A stretch of 64,000 nt of DNA, taken from positions 1,697,914-1,761,913 of the forward strand of contig KV748209.1 in the NCBI GenBank assembly GCA_001692895.1. The letters run 5' to 3'. The notes under the pieces are model-generated. The model had not been told where the DNA came from, did not search any database, and saw only the letters and a list, made by a program, of their open reading frames with translations. The DNA is from Cenococcum geophilum 1.58. Taxonomy: Eukaryota > Ascomycota > Dothideomycetes > Gloniales > Gloniaceae. Shown in pieces: positions 12,950 to 23,114 of the stretch (the first letter of the stretch is position 1; the number at the start of each line of letters is the position of its first letter). Both the position numbers and the translations under genes were made by a program.

Positions 12950-13136
12950 TATTATAGTGCTGTAATAAAGTAGACTAAATAACTACGCTATAGTATAAAG
13001 AGGGAAAGAAGGTAAAAAGGGGGTATTATATATAAATAGTAGGGCCGGCCGCCAAGTCGCTAGTGGTGGGCTAGCCAACAGTAGGAAACAGTACGAGATA
13101 GTATAAAACAGTATGCGTTAGGTCAGTGCCGTGACA
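12950..13136 (-). repeat. LTR of the 6235-13136 gypsy element (5' LTR in element orientation)
   Basis: It is 187 bp long, collinear with the LTR at 6235-6421, and followed by the second actta. It differs from its partner by transitions only, as far as I can see, in keeping with RIP. Confidence 0.92.
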
Positions 13137-13141
13137 ACTTA

Positions 13142-14460
13142 TTTATATTAGTCCCGCTATCCGTGCCGCTATTAGGGTCGCTGACATTATTAGGCCTACC
13201 ACCTTAGTAATTGGTACTATAGTCGGTTTAATTAGGCAATATATTGTGGGGTATATTAGGCTAAGTAACAGTACTAGAAGGGCGGAAGGTGTCTAGGTTT
13301 AAGGAAAGGGACGCGTTAAGTACCTAGATATAAGTATTAGTCCAGAACTGTTATTATAAGTAGTTGTATACTGGTGGAAGTATATTAAAGCGCTACTTAT
13401 TAAATCCTACGTCATAGTTAGAATCTAGGTCAGAAAGATTATTAAGACTATATTTAAATGGATTTAGAATTGCTTATATAGTAGGGTCGTTACTATATAT
13501 AGTTACTTAATATCTTTTTAAGACGCCCTATCGCAGAAGCCCTAAAATCCGGTTCTGGCGCTCTATTAACTAATCCACCTATATAGCCTTTATCCATTCT
13601 TATATAGCTAATATTAGAGTTAGTTATGGCGTAGCCTAGGTAGTTAGAATAAGGGTAGAGAAAGAATAAATTACTATTAAGATTAGCACCTGCTTTAAGC
13701 TTTTGTTAGGTAAAACTACTACTTTTCTATTTATTAATAATATGGCGGATTATTATATAAATTAGTATAATAGCCCCAGGGCTAATTAGGCGCAAAAAGT
13801 GCTACGTATCTATACTAAACCTAAATTACTACCTTCCTTTAAAAAATAATTTAGAGAGACCGACTATAATAACCGGTGCTATAAAGCGGGATTGCTCGCC
13901 CTATAAATAGTTAGGAGAGTGCTAAGGTAGTATAGCTATACGTACTATTTTAGAGCATTAAAAGTCATCTATATAGAGTAGCTCTTCTACTTTAGCAATT
14001 ATTTCCTACTTAGAGAGCTTTCTAAATAAGTACTTAGCCTTTATATAATCTTATATACGTCTTAACAGGTAAGACCGGAACTAGCTAATACTATTATATA
14101 TCTATTTTATATTAGTATATATAGAAGTAATAAGAAGTAGCTTACCATGCGACATATTAATGGCGATGGTTTTTATATAGCCTCGCTAGAACCGTCGCCT
14201 TTAGAAACCCCATTATACTCTACTGCTTTATCCTATATTAAGTCTATTATCTTTTCTAAAGTCTTTACGTTCCCTTCCGGCTATAGCGTAAGAGAAAGAC
14301 CTTTAGGAGCCTTACCTAACATTATAAACATTAAAAAGAAGCGCATAGCAGCTTTTAATATTAGTTTATCTATAAGTTTTAATTTAGGTTTACTGCTACG
14401 TTTTATTCCTTACTATCTTCTAACTATATATATACCGTATTAAGACTTCTATAGTTTATT
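13142..14460 (-). pseudogene. Unidentified coding-like relic, N-terminal part
   Basis: On the minus strand this stretch reads as a protein interrupted mostly by TAA and TAG, and it continues the frame at 5703-6229 across the gypsy insertion. Together the parts make about 1.8 kb, near 590 codons. Segments such as AIGRLKKILSNYI and FNKQRFNILPPVYNYL look like ordinary folded protein, and the end nearest the insertion is Asn/Ser/Gly-rich. I saw no motif that names the family and no clear start codon. A 98-codon plus-strand open frame at 14147-14443 lies antisense to it and is rejected. Confidence 0.4.
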
Positions 14461-15479
14461 ACTGCGTATAGGCGCTATATAAAACGACTCGGCTATAGAG
14501 TTATCTTCGGCACTAGAGATAAGCTCTTTAGTAAAGGGACGGTAGCATTAGAGCCGCTTATTAGGGCGATTTAGGACTTATAACCGCTATTAAAGCGTAA
14601 GCGGGTGTAAAGGAATAGAGTCTATATAATAAATACTATAGTTAAATTCTGTATATGTAGATCTAGAGATTCTTCGTCTAAACTCTACTAAAGTTATTAA
14701 CGATACGCTCTTCCTTAGGGCATTAAGCCTCTATCTTCTTTAGAATCGCTATTTGTATTTAACTAACGTTTTAGGATGCCATCCCTAGATACTCTATTGC
14801 CATATATAGCCATCTGCTAAAGTTAGCTGCATACTACCATATATATACTATTTATAGTACTTTAGCTTAACTACTATTCGCGTATACGTTTCTAAATTCT
14901 TCCCACACCAGTAGTGCTATTTTTTTTACCTTTACCTTAGTGGTAGGTATATATTAGTATTTCAAGTAGTTATATAAAGGGTAGTCTATACTTTATTCTT
15001 TTTAAAAGCTATAGTTATATTTTTTTAGGATAGTAGAGGTTAGTAAACCTTTAGTATAACTAATATAGAAGAAATTAAAGAAGTTAATAAAGATATAAAG
15101 ATAAAGTATAATACTTTTAAATTATATATTTACTAGTATGGATATAGTTAATGAAATAAAGGAGTAAAGGGGGAGATTTTAATATTCTGCTGGGGAGCTT
15201 AGACCTATCACCAGCCTACTTAGGGCAAATTATAGCAGATTGCCGTATATCTTGCCGTCAGCTGCGTAATATTAAGAATTCCTACTAATAAGTAAGCACT
15301 AGAGCTAATCTTTATAGGTAAGAGCATTATAACCGCCTGCAAAAATGTAAGAATTTAACCAATTTATATGGATATGGCTAACCTTTTCTAGCGGTTTGGT
15401 AGGTCAACACTACCTAAGCAGTAAGTGCTTAATAGTTGTCCTTATTCTCTTCCCTTATTAAGACGTACTCCGGAGCTCC
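14461..15479. other. RIP-degraded sequence, nothing recognised
   Basis: The sequence is AT-rich with no frame I could follow for more than a few dozen codons. No repeat, terminal structure or RNA gene was seen. Confidence 0.4.
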
Positions 15480-15960
15480 CCTTTATACCTAGTTAGCCTA
15501 TAGATATACCCAAGACGCAAAGTTAGTTTAATCGCGCTATTTCTACCTTTTTTTACCTAGAATCTCCCTTAAAGCGTATTAGCTTAAGCAATAAGCTAAT
15601 AAAGTCATTTTATGTTTAAAACTTAAGAAGAGCCTTCGTAGAGGAGCAACATAAGGCTATTCTATATATTAAAAAGCGGCGGTTATAAAGATTAGCTATT
15701 AATTTAGCCCTAAGTGTTAATAGAATTAATATACTTAATTACGAATAGTTAGAAGAAGCTTAAACTATAAAGGTAGAGATTATTATAAAAATAAAGCCTA
15801 TTAGAGAAAAACGTACGGTAAATTAGAAGAGAAAGGCAGAAGAGGGTGGGTTATTATACTACTCTACTAATATAAAATCCGCAAAAATATGTATAGCTAG
15901 CCAGCCTCTTACTCTAACGAGCCCCTTTATTACTTAATTTACCTATATATCGGATATGCC
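15480..15960 (+). pseudogene. Unidentified coding-like relic, basic and coiled-coil-like
   Basis: The plus strand reads as a Lys/Arg/Glu-rich protein segment (for example INILNYEQLEEAQTIK and IKPIREKRTV) interrupted by TAA and TAG. The composition resembles the basic, helical tail that follows the catalytic domain in some fungal pogo/Fot-like transposases. I could not identify the catalytic part upstream, so that reading is weak. It converges with the Plavaka relic that ends near 16150. Confidence 0.3.
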
Positions 15961-16149
15961 GCCTTTACCTTTAAGCCAACCAACGGCTTTCTTAACTTCT
16001 TTCTATCTTGCCTTATTTTATAGCCAATTTACCTAAATTCCTAGGGATTAAATATACCAAATTCCCCATTACGTTAGCCGTTTTTATTTTTATTTTAAGG
16101 CCTCCTATAATTTAATTAGAAGCTTAGTTTTAAAATTTTATTTCTTTAT

Positions 16150-16658
16150 AAACTTATCTGCGCGTATACTGTTAATCTAAAGAAAATTATTATCGTAGAA
16201 TTGATTGTATATATTCTAATTTATATACGAGTTTATCTAAAACGTTCTTCTTTTATTTAGTGAAGTTGGTATTAGTTATATGGGTCTCTTAATATAGGAA
16301 ATGTCGTATATTCGGTAGCCGTCTAGGTTTCGTCTATTTTATACTATATTTATAGAAAATTATTCCACTTTAATTATCCTATTAAAAGGATTTACCTTGC
16401 CTCTATTATATAGACGGAATAGCTTAAAAAGTGCTTTATAGTATACTTAGTATCTACCATTCTTACCTATATAATTTAAGTCCTATACTAATACCAGCAA
16501 TTCTAAACGGGCAGCCTACATTCCCTTTATTCTATCTATTACGTTCTTATATTCTCGTATAAGAACTTAGTCCCTTTATAGGGCAGTAGTCCGTATCTAA
16601 ACTGGATTGCAGCGTGCCTGTACTTTATATGGTCGATTAAGATTACGGAAGTCTTTAC
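16150..16658 (-). pseudogene. Plavaka-type transposase, C-terminal part
   Basis: Beyond the Tc1 insertion the minus strand continues with segments such as SINIVQNRRNL and YDISYIKRPI followed by LIPTS (about 16300-16262). The last block matches the 'I.DI.RSVHLIPKFG' block near the end of Plavaka proteins, followed by a degenerate counterpart of 'W.S..VL..C..FFVN'. The stretch keeps the family's order relative to the upstream half, so the two halves are one gene split by the transposon. In-frame TAG and TAA replace expected Gln codons. Confidence 0.65.
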
Positions 16659-16660
16659 TA

Positions 16661-16690
16661 CACCACCTCGTCAATTCCGGTTGTTAGCGC
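16661..16690 (+). repeat. Left terminal inverted repeat of the Tc1 element
   Basis: It starts CACC, continues acctcgtcaattccgg, and is preceded by the TA duplication. It pairs with 19058-19087. Confidence 0.92.
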
Positions 16691-16992
16691 CTTACTAGTG
16701 ACGCCTCTCGGGCGGAAATCCTCATATAGATTAGTATGAGTTTCCCCGTCTTGGCAGTGAGCTTCGAAAGACCTCAATATCAAAAATTTATGAAGCTTTT
16801 TAAAACTAATGATTGTATGGTAGATTGCCTATATACGAATATTTCTGAAGTTATAGTAGCCAAATGAGTGTTAAAATTAACGCTTAGCAATTAAACGAGT
16901 GTCTAAATGTCTCCTCTAAGCTCCTGATCGTCCTAAGCTCCTAATCGTCCTCTAAGATCCTGATTGTCCTCCAAGATTTCTATTGTCCTCTA

Positions 16993-18372
16993 CTACTTGG
17001 TAGGTCCCCCTTCTGCTTTAATTACTGCCTGAAGGCGTGCAGGCATAGAAGTAACTAGATCCTTAAAGTAGCAGGCCTCTAGATTCTCCCATTCAGATTT
17101 AATGGCTACTTATATTGCTTCTTTTGTTAACGGGCGAGGCTTCCGCTTAGCTAATTGAGTCTTTATTAAATTCCAAACGGCCTTAATTAGGTTAAGATCC
17201 GGGCTATTTGCTGGCCACTAAAGTAACTTAATATTATCTTCCTGGAACTTGGCGATGGTAATACGAGCTCTATAATAGGGAGCTCCATCTATTTACATAA
17301 TTGTTAGGGTACTTCCAAATTTGTGATTAGGGAAATATACACTATACTTAGCGTTGTAGAAGTCGTAGAATTTTTTAAGCTTTGGATATATGTGATCTAG
17401 GAAGCCCTGCGCCGTAATATTGCCCCATTCTTCCTTGTTCTAAAATAGTAGAGGTCCTTTTTCTGCACCATAGAATGCAGCCCATACCATCGTATGAGGT
17501 ATGTTAGTGAACTTAGGACGGAGGTAGTTAGGAAGAAATCGTTTATTAGGTCTTTGAATGATATAGAGCCGCTAGTGCCCACTACGATGTATAGCTGCCT
17601 CATCTGTCTATATAACTCTCCACCAATCCTCTTTTTGGAAGTGACGGTAAGCCAATGTAAATGCTAACCGGGCGCGACGGTGAGCTGCAGTAAGCCAGGG
17701 CTTTGTATGAGCAATGCAGCGTCGAAAGCCCTCCTTCTTAAGATATCGGGCGACTGTAGAGTCGGAACAAGGGACTCCTGCGTGGAAGGAAAGCTCCGAG
17801 TAGGTAAGGTGACGCGCCTAAGCATTTGACTCTAGGAAATCAACTAGTCGACGCCGAATTGGCGAGCCGTATGTAAGAGCATTGCGATATCTACTACGTA
17901 TCGGGGTCTGCGCTTTATTGACAATGTAGTGGACAGTAGAATATGGTTGCTTAACTAATACAGCAATGCGAGAGATAGGTTCTTGAAGGTAGCGATAGAG
18001 GCCTTTGATCGTGCATCTTAGGGAGTAAGGAATAAGCGCTCGAGCGTTGCTTTCCTGAAGCTGTTGGCGACGTTGAATACGTTCTGCAGCTCGCTCCTCC
18101 CGCTCCTGTTCCTCGCGTCTCTCTCGTCTATTAAGACGAGCAATTGCTTGGTGAATGCGACGGTTCGGGGTAGTAGGCGTTGGAGTAGAAGAACTAGATG
18201 TAGCAGAGCGAGTAGGAGTATTCGGCATAGTTGTATTACTAGGTAAGAAAGGAGTAAATAAGCTAAAGAAGCTTCCAAAGCTAGGAAGGCGCAGTGGAGC
18301 TCCAGGAGGATCAGGTAAAGTAGGTTCTAGAGTTCCTTCCGTACGGGAAGGATCGTACCCAGGAGATGGCAT
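16993..18372 (-). pseudogene. Tc1-type DD34E transposase, 460 codons, inactivated
   Basis: A single frame runs from ATG (18372-18370) to TAG (16995-16993). Residues 1 to about 100 are a Pro/Ser/Thr-rich and then Arg/Glu-rich extension (RRERREEQEREERAAERI), which makes the protein longer than the usual 340 or so. A helix-turn-helix-like DNA-binding region follows (ISRIAVLVKQPYSTVHYIV). The catalytic triad region shows TDEA (first Asp at 17604-17602), MxxDGAP-like (second Asp at 17289-17287) and, 34 residues later, SPDLNLIKAVWN. The third acidic residue, normally Glu in SPDLNPIE, is Lys here (17184-17182), a G-to-A change. The end EGGPTK is typical of Tc1 proteins. Seven in-frame TAG/TAA codons, the first at 17820-17818, fit CAA, CAG or TGG altered by RIP. 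No frameshift is needed. The enzyme would excise and reinsert the element at TA. Confidence 0.9.
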
Positions 18373-19057
18373 AGTGGATGCCTTTGAGGATAGAATCTAA
18401 AAGATTTTAGTTAGAACTTGTTGTAGGAATATGCAAATTTAGTATAAAAAGTGGTAAGGATGGTATTAACTTATAACAGGCGCAGATAAATATCTTTATA
18501 CTTAAATCTGTAGAGCCATCCAAAGTCCCTTACGATCGCGCCAAGACTTAATATTTACCTAAACTTAGAAACCTCATCTGTAACCACCGCCATTAATATC
18601 CGTCTTAACAGCGTGATTAATATATCTAAGGGCCTATTTCTAACTTCTGCGAAGTTACCTAGGATGAAAGCAAGCTATTTTTGAACTGATTACCGCCGGA
18701 AAGGCCATTCGGACGTAAGAGCTGGCAATCGTCGTGATAGAGGCTTGAGGAAGGTCGTGATAGAGGCTTGAGGAAGGTCGTGATAGAGGCTTAAGGAAGT
18801 TGAGGATTGTCAAACAACGCGTCGGCGGCTTAGAAGAGGGGTAGGAAACTAGAAGACGTGTTATTAATTAGTAGACTTCCTGAGTCAGGTCCCTTACCGC
18901 GTGGAGTTCACCAATACACCTAATCACGATGCGGCTGGCAGAGGCGTCGAAAAGCTTCAAATTGACTGTCAGGTGAGGTTGTTCGGCAGTCTCTTTCTGA
19001 TATTCAGCTGCCAAGCCGGAGAGACTGAATTTGTATTAGTTGGTGGCTTAATCAAAA

Positions 19058-19087
19058 GCGCTAACAATCGGAATTGACGAGAGGGTG
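19058..19087 (-). repeat. Right terminal inverted repeat of the Tc1 element
   Basis: This is the reverse complement of the left end with 3 mismatches in 30 bp. It is followed by TA at 19088-19089. Confidence 0.92.
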
Positions 19088-19089
19088 TA

Positions 19090-21400
19090 TGTTAAATATA
19101 GCATATTATAGAGTAATAAATACTAATAAGTAAATCTTATGCCTAGGCTGTATCCCTTTTAAGGCGCTTAACGTCTAAATCCGTTGCTTATATACTATTA
19201 ACTCGCTTATAATATTTCCGTATAAACGAAGCTAGTTTTATAATAAATTTATTAATACCTAGCCTAGTCTAAATTTCGTAGGCTCTGCGCTATAAATTTA
19301 GGTTTATTCCGCATATTAAAAACATTTAGTTAGTTAACTGGCAGTAATCCCATCTATATGGCTTATCTATTAGGTTAACTATGCCTAATAATAATGCAAT
19401 GTATAAATCTTCCATAGTATTAACTGCTAGTATTAGCCTTATATTTTTCTATAGCTCCATCTCTTATATTACTATAGTGTTTATTAATTCCGTATTAAGA
19501 TAAATTATTTGCTCTTTATACCCTTTATACTTATTTAATCTTTAATAGAAATTCTTCTAAGGAATATATGCCCTTTCGCCGTGCTCTATTATAGTTCTTA
19601 TTAGGGCGCTAAATATATAAATTATCTCCGGATAGTGGGAAATTGTATAAAGTTTAGGTATATTAAAATTGGGTAGGTTTTTATCGTTAGGTCGGTACAG
19701 TAAGAACACCTTCTTAGTCTTATCTATTTAATATAATATAGCTTTAAGATATTTAATTGTATCTTTATTATATAATTTATATTCGGCTAATAATATAAAG
19801 TTAACTATAGCATAAGTAAACAGCATTGCCCCCTTGTGCCTATATAGCAACGGTGCTATAACTAGTATAATCTAATAAAGAAGGGACTTGTACATCTTTC
19901 TAGTCCATTAGCTTAACTTTACAAAGTTATCCCATCTAATTATACCCTAAAAGGGTTTAACCTTAGCGAATTATGCGGTTAGAAGACGTTCTACCCTATC
20001 CTTAGCAGATAATAGGGTTTTTATACTACTTTAATTAGTTATTAGAACCTTCCCTTTCCCTTTTTTAATATTAAGTAGTAGTACCTAAAGCCAGCTTATT
20101 AAATGCTTTGTAACGCCTTTATATAGCTAGTGTAGTAAATTAGGGGCCATTATAGCGTATATATCCGCTATATAATGGAACTAGGCAAAATTTTAAATTA
20201 GCCTAATATACTTAGGGTCACTGCGATCTAGCTATAAGTTTTACTATCATTTAAGTTGCTTAATAGTCAATTTATATGTCCGTCGCGGCTATTTACTAGA
20301 TATAGTGCTTAATAGGTTACCTCGTTTATAAGGCAGTATATAATATATTATATAGTATTACCCTAATTTTACTCCTATTAATATAACCTACTTTTTATAG
20401 TCTGCTATAAACCTAGTAAGTATAGGGTAGCATTACCGGATAAACCCATTCGCGTATTGCATTGGTATGCCGCGCCTAGCAGCGCGTTTAAGGGCTAGTT
20501 TTTATATTAACTTAAGTACCTATATACTACTAAGGTAAATACTTACGTTTAAATATAATGCTTATTACTTAATAGTATATATCTAGCTTGTTTATCTAGT
20601 TACTTAGTAAGTCTATAGGTATATAACCTAAAAGAAGTATTACTAGCCTACTAGCTGTACGTTAAGTCTTTAATAAGATATTAAGTATCGTAATATAAAC
20701 CAGATACGCCTTTTTGTCTCTAAATAGTGTAGTTAGCTTAGTTTAGTCGCTACTAGGTATTACCATAATAGCCGTCGTACTATTAGGTAATTAATCTTAA
20801 ATCTTCTACTAACGGTCGGCTATATATGCCTTATTATACACTCTATTACCTTTTATATTAAACTAATAAATAGGAGAATAAACCATATTATCTTTAAATG
20901 GGAAATAACTAATTAGAAAGGCTACTACGCTAAGTATATTACGGTGGTATATTTTTAGGTTTTTGCCGTATATATTAAGTTCTATAATTTGCTAGCTCTT
21001 ACTACTTACACCTTTAGAAATAAAATATAGTTTTGTCTTAACTTCTTTTATATTTCAGCATAATATATATCCGTCCCTTATATTTTTAATATAGGGGTCT
21101 TATAGCCACGCGTCTATTTCTTTTGCTAACGTATTATTGCGTACCCACTAGGCAACTTACGCCTATTCTATAAAGCTTATAAAAGGGTAGAATATATTAT
21201 TACCTTTATTTATTCTATCTACTGGCTAGCTAGGCCTTAGTGGGTGGTCGCAATCCGTAGCAGACTGCTGATTAGAGTTCCCCTCTAGGTAGCTAAGTAG
21301 GGTTCCTATATAGCGGCCAGTCACTTTATAATAAGTTTAGGTATAATAAATATTTAAAGTAGAAAGGCTTGTTACCGCGTAACTATACGTTTTAGTACTA
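19090..21400 (-). pseudogene. Plavaka-type transposase, N-terminal and middle part
   Basis: Blocks seen from N to C are NIFYPFISFIEQAQVAQWV (near 21205-21150), which matches the 'W/Y-PF.S..E..LA.W' block before the catalytic core. Next comes IPSSD-TKLTTLF-DKKAYLVYITI (about 20790-20700), matching 'P.I..SDKT.L....GDK..YPVYLTIGNI'. Then IPMQYANGFIR and GFIADYKKQVILIG (about 20470-20385), matching 'GFIADYPEQVL..GI'. Last is MAPNLLH-LYKGVTKHL (20150-20101), matching 'DLLHQLYQGV.KHLV.W'. A dash marks a RIP stop. These blocks are diagnostic of Plavaka proteins from family knowledge. The protein would cut and move its own element in the nucleus. The usual N-terminal C2H2 finger was not found. The Tc1 element interrupts the remainder. 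Confidence 0.72.
19091..19500 (-). pseudogene. Degraded coding between Plavaka core blocks and the Tc1 insertion
   Basis: The minus strand here reads as a coding-like stretch (for example EDLYIALLLGIVNLIDKPY and FIRKYYKRVNSI). It lies between the LLHQLYKGV block and the C-terminal block of the Plavaka transposase. I read it as part of the same protein because it keeps strand and position, although no block in it is diagnostic on its own. Confidence 0.45.
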
Positions 21401-22056
21401 GTTAGTTATTCTACCAGTGCTATATTACTTAGCTCCTCTGCTAATATTAAGCCGGTATTTCCTGTAATAGTTAGTAAAGTATTATTAACAGCAGTGTTAG
21501 TTGCTATAAGGTCATATACCTATTATTTTATAGTAAATTTGTTATCTTTATATATATCCGCTTAAGCCTAAATTATAGGATAGATATTATCCTATTAGTT
21601 AAGATAGTCTATACCCACAGCTTTACAGTATAGCTTATATCGCGCCAATCCACCCACAATAGAAATCGTGCGCTTATATTTGGGGCACTAGCGATTTATT
21701 AAGCCTATTATAATAGCGACAAATGCGGCTCCTTATGTTGTTATTAAGATTAGATAGGTAGGTTTATGCCCAAAAAGGGTAAAGTATTGTATAACTAATC
21801 TAATGGCCGTAATCTGCGGCGATTTACTAGCTATCCTAATAACTATAACGGCTTGCTCCTTTTAAATTGTAAGTTAAATACACTAAGTAGTATATTATCC
21901 TAAGCGCTAATAATATATAAAGCAGTATTGTATCCTATAGTACCTATTATAATCAATTTACAACCGCTAAATATTTATAAACCTTTAATCCCGCGTCCCT
22001 TATTAACACTATATATACTTAATATAGTAATAATATAATTAAATAGTGTGTATACT
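21401..22056. other. AT-rich interval between two divergent relics
   Basis: No recognisable gene is present. The interval separates the minus-strand Plavaka relic from the plus-strand relic that starts at 22057. It could hold the lost 5' end of the Plavaka element, but I found no inverted terminal repeat. An open minus-strand frame at 21975-22190 is antisense to the next relic and is rejected. Confidence 0.4.
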
Positions 22057-23070
22057 ATGGAGGAGGTATAGTATAAGTCTACCAGTAAAACTCCTAGGAA
22101 GGATGAGCAGATTATATCTAGGTTTAGTATTAGTAGCGCTCGTTTATATAAGATTAAAGGGGTAGTTAAGGACATTATAAATAAGAGCAATATAATATCT
22201 ATACGCTTCTAAGACCGAATAAATTACGCTATTTAAAGTGAGATTATAGCTAAAATCGTTAATTAAATCCTAGAGTCCAGTAATGCTCTAGTTAGGTGGA
22301 CTAAGGAAGTAGCCTAATATCTCCTTACTCGCATATAGTTAAATATACGTAAGAAAGCTGGCTAGGCTAGTGTTAAATTAGGACTTTAGTATAGAGCTAT
22401 AAATTCTGCTATAGGGTACCCTTATATAGAGCCTTAGGACGTATATTAATTTCTTTTACTTAAATATGCTAACAAATATAACGTTTAGGGTCTTATAATC
22501 TATATATACCGAGATTTAAAGAATATACCACAGTCTATAATTTATATGGACTTAAGTGCTAGTCTACTTCAAACTAACTTAGCGGAAGGGTAGATAAGTC
22601 TTTTAGATTTCCCTAAATTTCTTAATATTGCCTAGGACGCTAGAGTTAACTTAGAGATAGAGGAGTTATAGGTAGATATACTAACAATTATACTAGTTCG
22701 GAATGTGGGACTTTTAAAGTATATAATATAATAAACACTTAAAGCCTCTAAGGATATAATTGTTTTTATAGTTATAAATATACGCGGTATATAGTATTAG
22801 TCCTTATAGCTTTAAATCTAATACTATTTAGAGTCTTAATTATTTACTAGGAGCCCTACTTAAAAGGGTGTATTAAAGCGGTCTTAATTAAGCTAAAATA
22901 TTAATCCTAAATAGGTAAAACGTCCTAAGCGTATTAACCCTTATTCTTAGGTTATATATTTTAATATACTTTTAGCTCCGCCTATTATACTAGTTTTATA
23001 AAGAATATTTTCTATAACTAAAGGAAGCGCATTTAGCGGCAATCTGCTATAGCAAATTGCCCTTTAACTT
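22057..23070 (+). pseudogene. Unidentified coding-like relic, one frame of about 335 codons
   Basis: Starting at the ATG 22057-22059, one frame can be read for about 1 kb. Every interruption is TAA or TAG where Gln is plausible, and no TGA is seen. The protein would begin with a Lys-rich segment (KTPRKDEQIISRFS) and continue with mainly helical, Ile/Leu/Asn-rich sequence such as RWTKEVA and KYANKYNV. The family is not recognised, and I saw no zinc-finger or active-site motif. It precedes copy 1 of the SNF2-like relic by about 50-100 bp in the same orientation. Copy 2 also has an upstream same-strand relic (35990-38010), but I see no similarity between the two. Confidence 0.5.
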
Positions 23071-23114
23071 ACGCGCATTACATTCTATTAACAAGAGCAT
23101 TTACCTTAGGCTTA

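Larger units (their letters stand above)
6235..13136 (-). mobile_element. Ty3/gypsy LTR retrotransposon (chromovirus), complete ends, broken
   Basis: This is a full-length fossil, 6902 bp, with two 187-bp LTRs and the 5-bp target duplication actta (6230-6234 and 13137-13141). The coding strand is minus. Parts in order are a gag region (about 12880-11440, with an Arg/Gly-rich stretch near 11540-11660), aspartic protease (about 11100-11060), reverse transcriptase (about 9900-9250), RNase H (ending near 8500), integrase with its zinc-binding N-terminus (about 8220-7200) and a chromodomain-like C-terminus (about 6960-6790). The gene order and chromodomain place it among chromoviruses. It is heavily RIP-damaged, with many breaks throughout. 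The two LTRs differ at about a dozen sites, apparently all transitions, so RIP prevents a clock-like age estimate. Confidence 0.92.
16661..19087 (-). mobile_element. Tc1/mariner DNA transposon, 2427 bp, TIRs and TA duplication
   Basis: The ends are inverted repeats of 30 bp (16661-16690 and 19058-19087) that agree at 27 positions. Each end is flanked by TA (16659-16660 and 19088-19089), the duplication made by this superfamily. Inside is one transposase gene on the minus strand. The flanks between the TIRs and the gene hold small direct repeats: about 17-bp units tcctgatcgtcctaagc near 16920-16990, and three 23-bp units around ggtcgtgatagaggcttgag at 18724-18793. The element keeps far more CpA and CpG than the Plavaka relic it sits in, so it is a later arrival that has seen less RIP. 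Confidence 0.93.
16150..21400 (-). mobile_element. Plavaka-type DNA transposon relic (KDZ/CACTA-related), split by a Tc1 element
   Basis: The minus strand carries the conserved blocks of Plavaka transposases in the right order, from about 21200 to 16150, with a Tc1/mariner element inserted at 16661-19087. The terminal repeats of the Plavaka element were not located, so the limits given are those of recognisable coding sequence. The element may extend towards 22000. RIP-type stops are frequent and phase shifts occur, so it is a relic. Plavaka elements are a fungal transposase group related to the KDZ and CACTA lineages. Confidence 0.72.

Noticed and set aside
14147-14443. Plus-strand open frame of 98 codons
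   Set aside because: It lies antisense to a longer minus-strand coding-like relic and shows no motif.
18018-18400. Open frames overlapping the start of the Tc1 transposase on both strands
   Set aside because: They are other-frame shadows of the transposase N-terminus, which is GC-richer and so has few stops in any frame.
21975-22190. Minus-strand open frame of 71 codons
   Set aside because: It is antisense to the start of the 22057-23070 relic. RIP-made TAA/TAG on the sense strand do not create stops on the other strand, so antisense frames look open.
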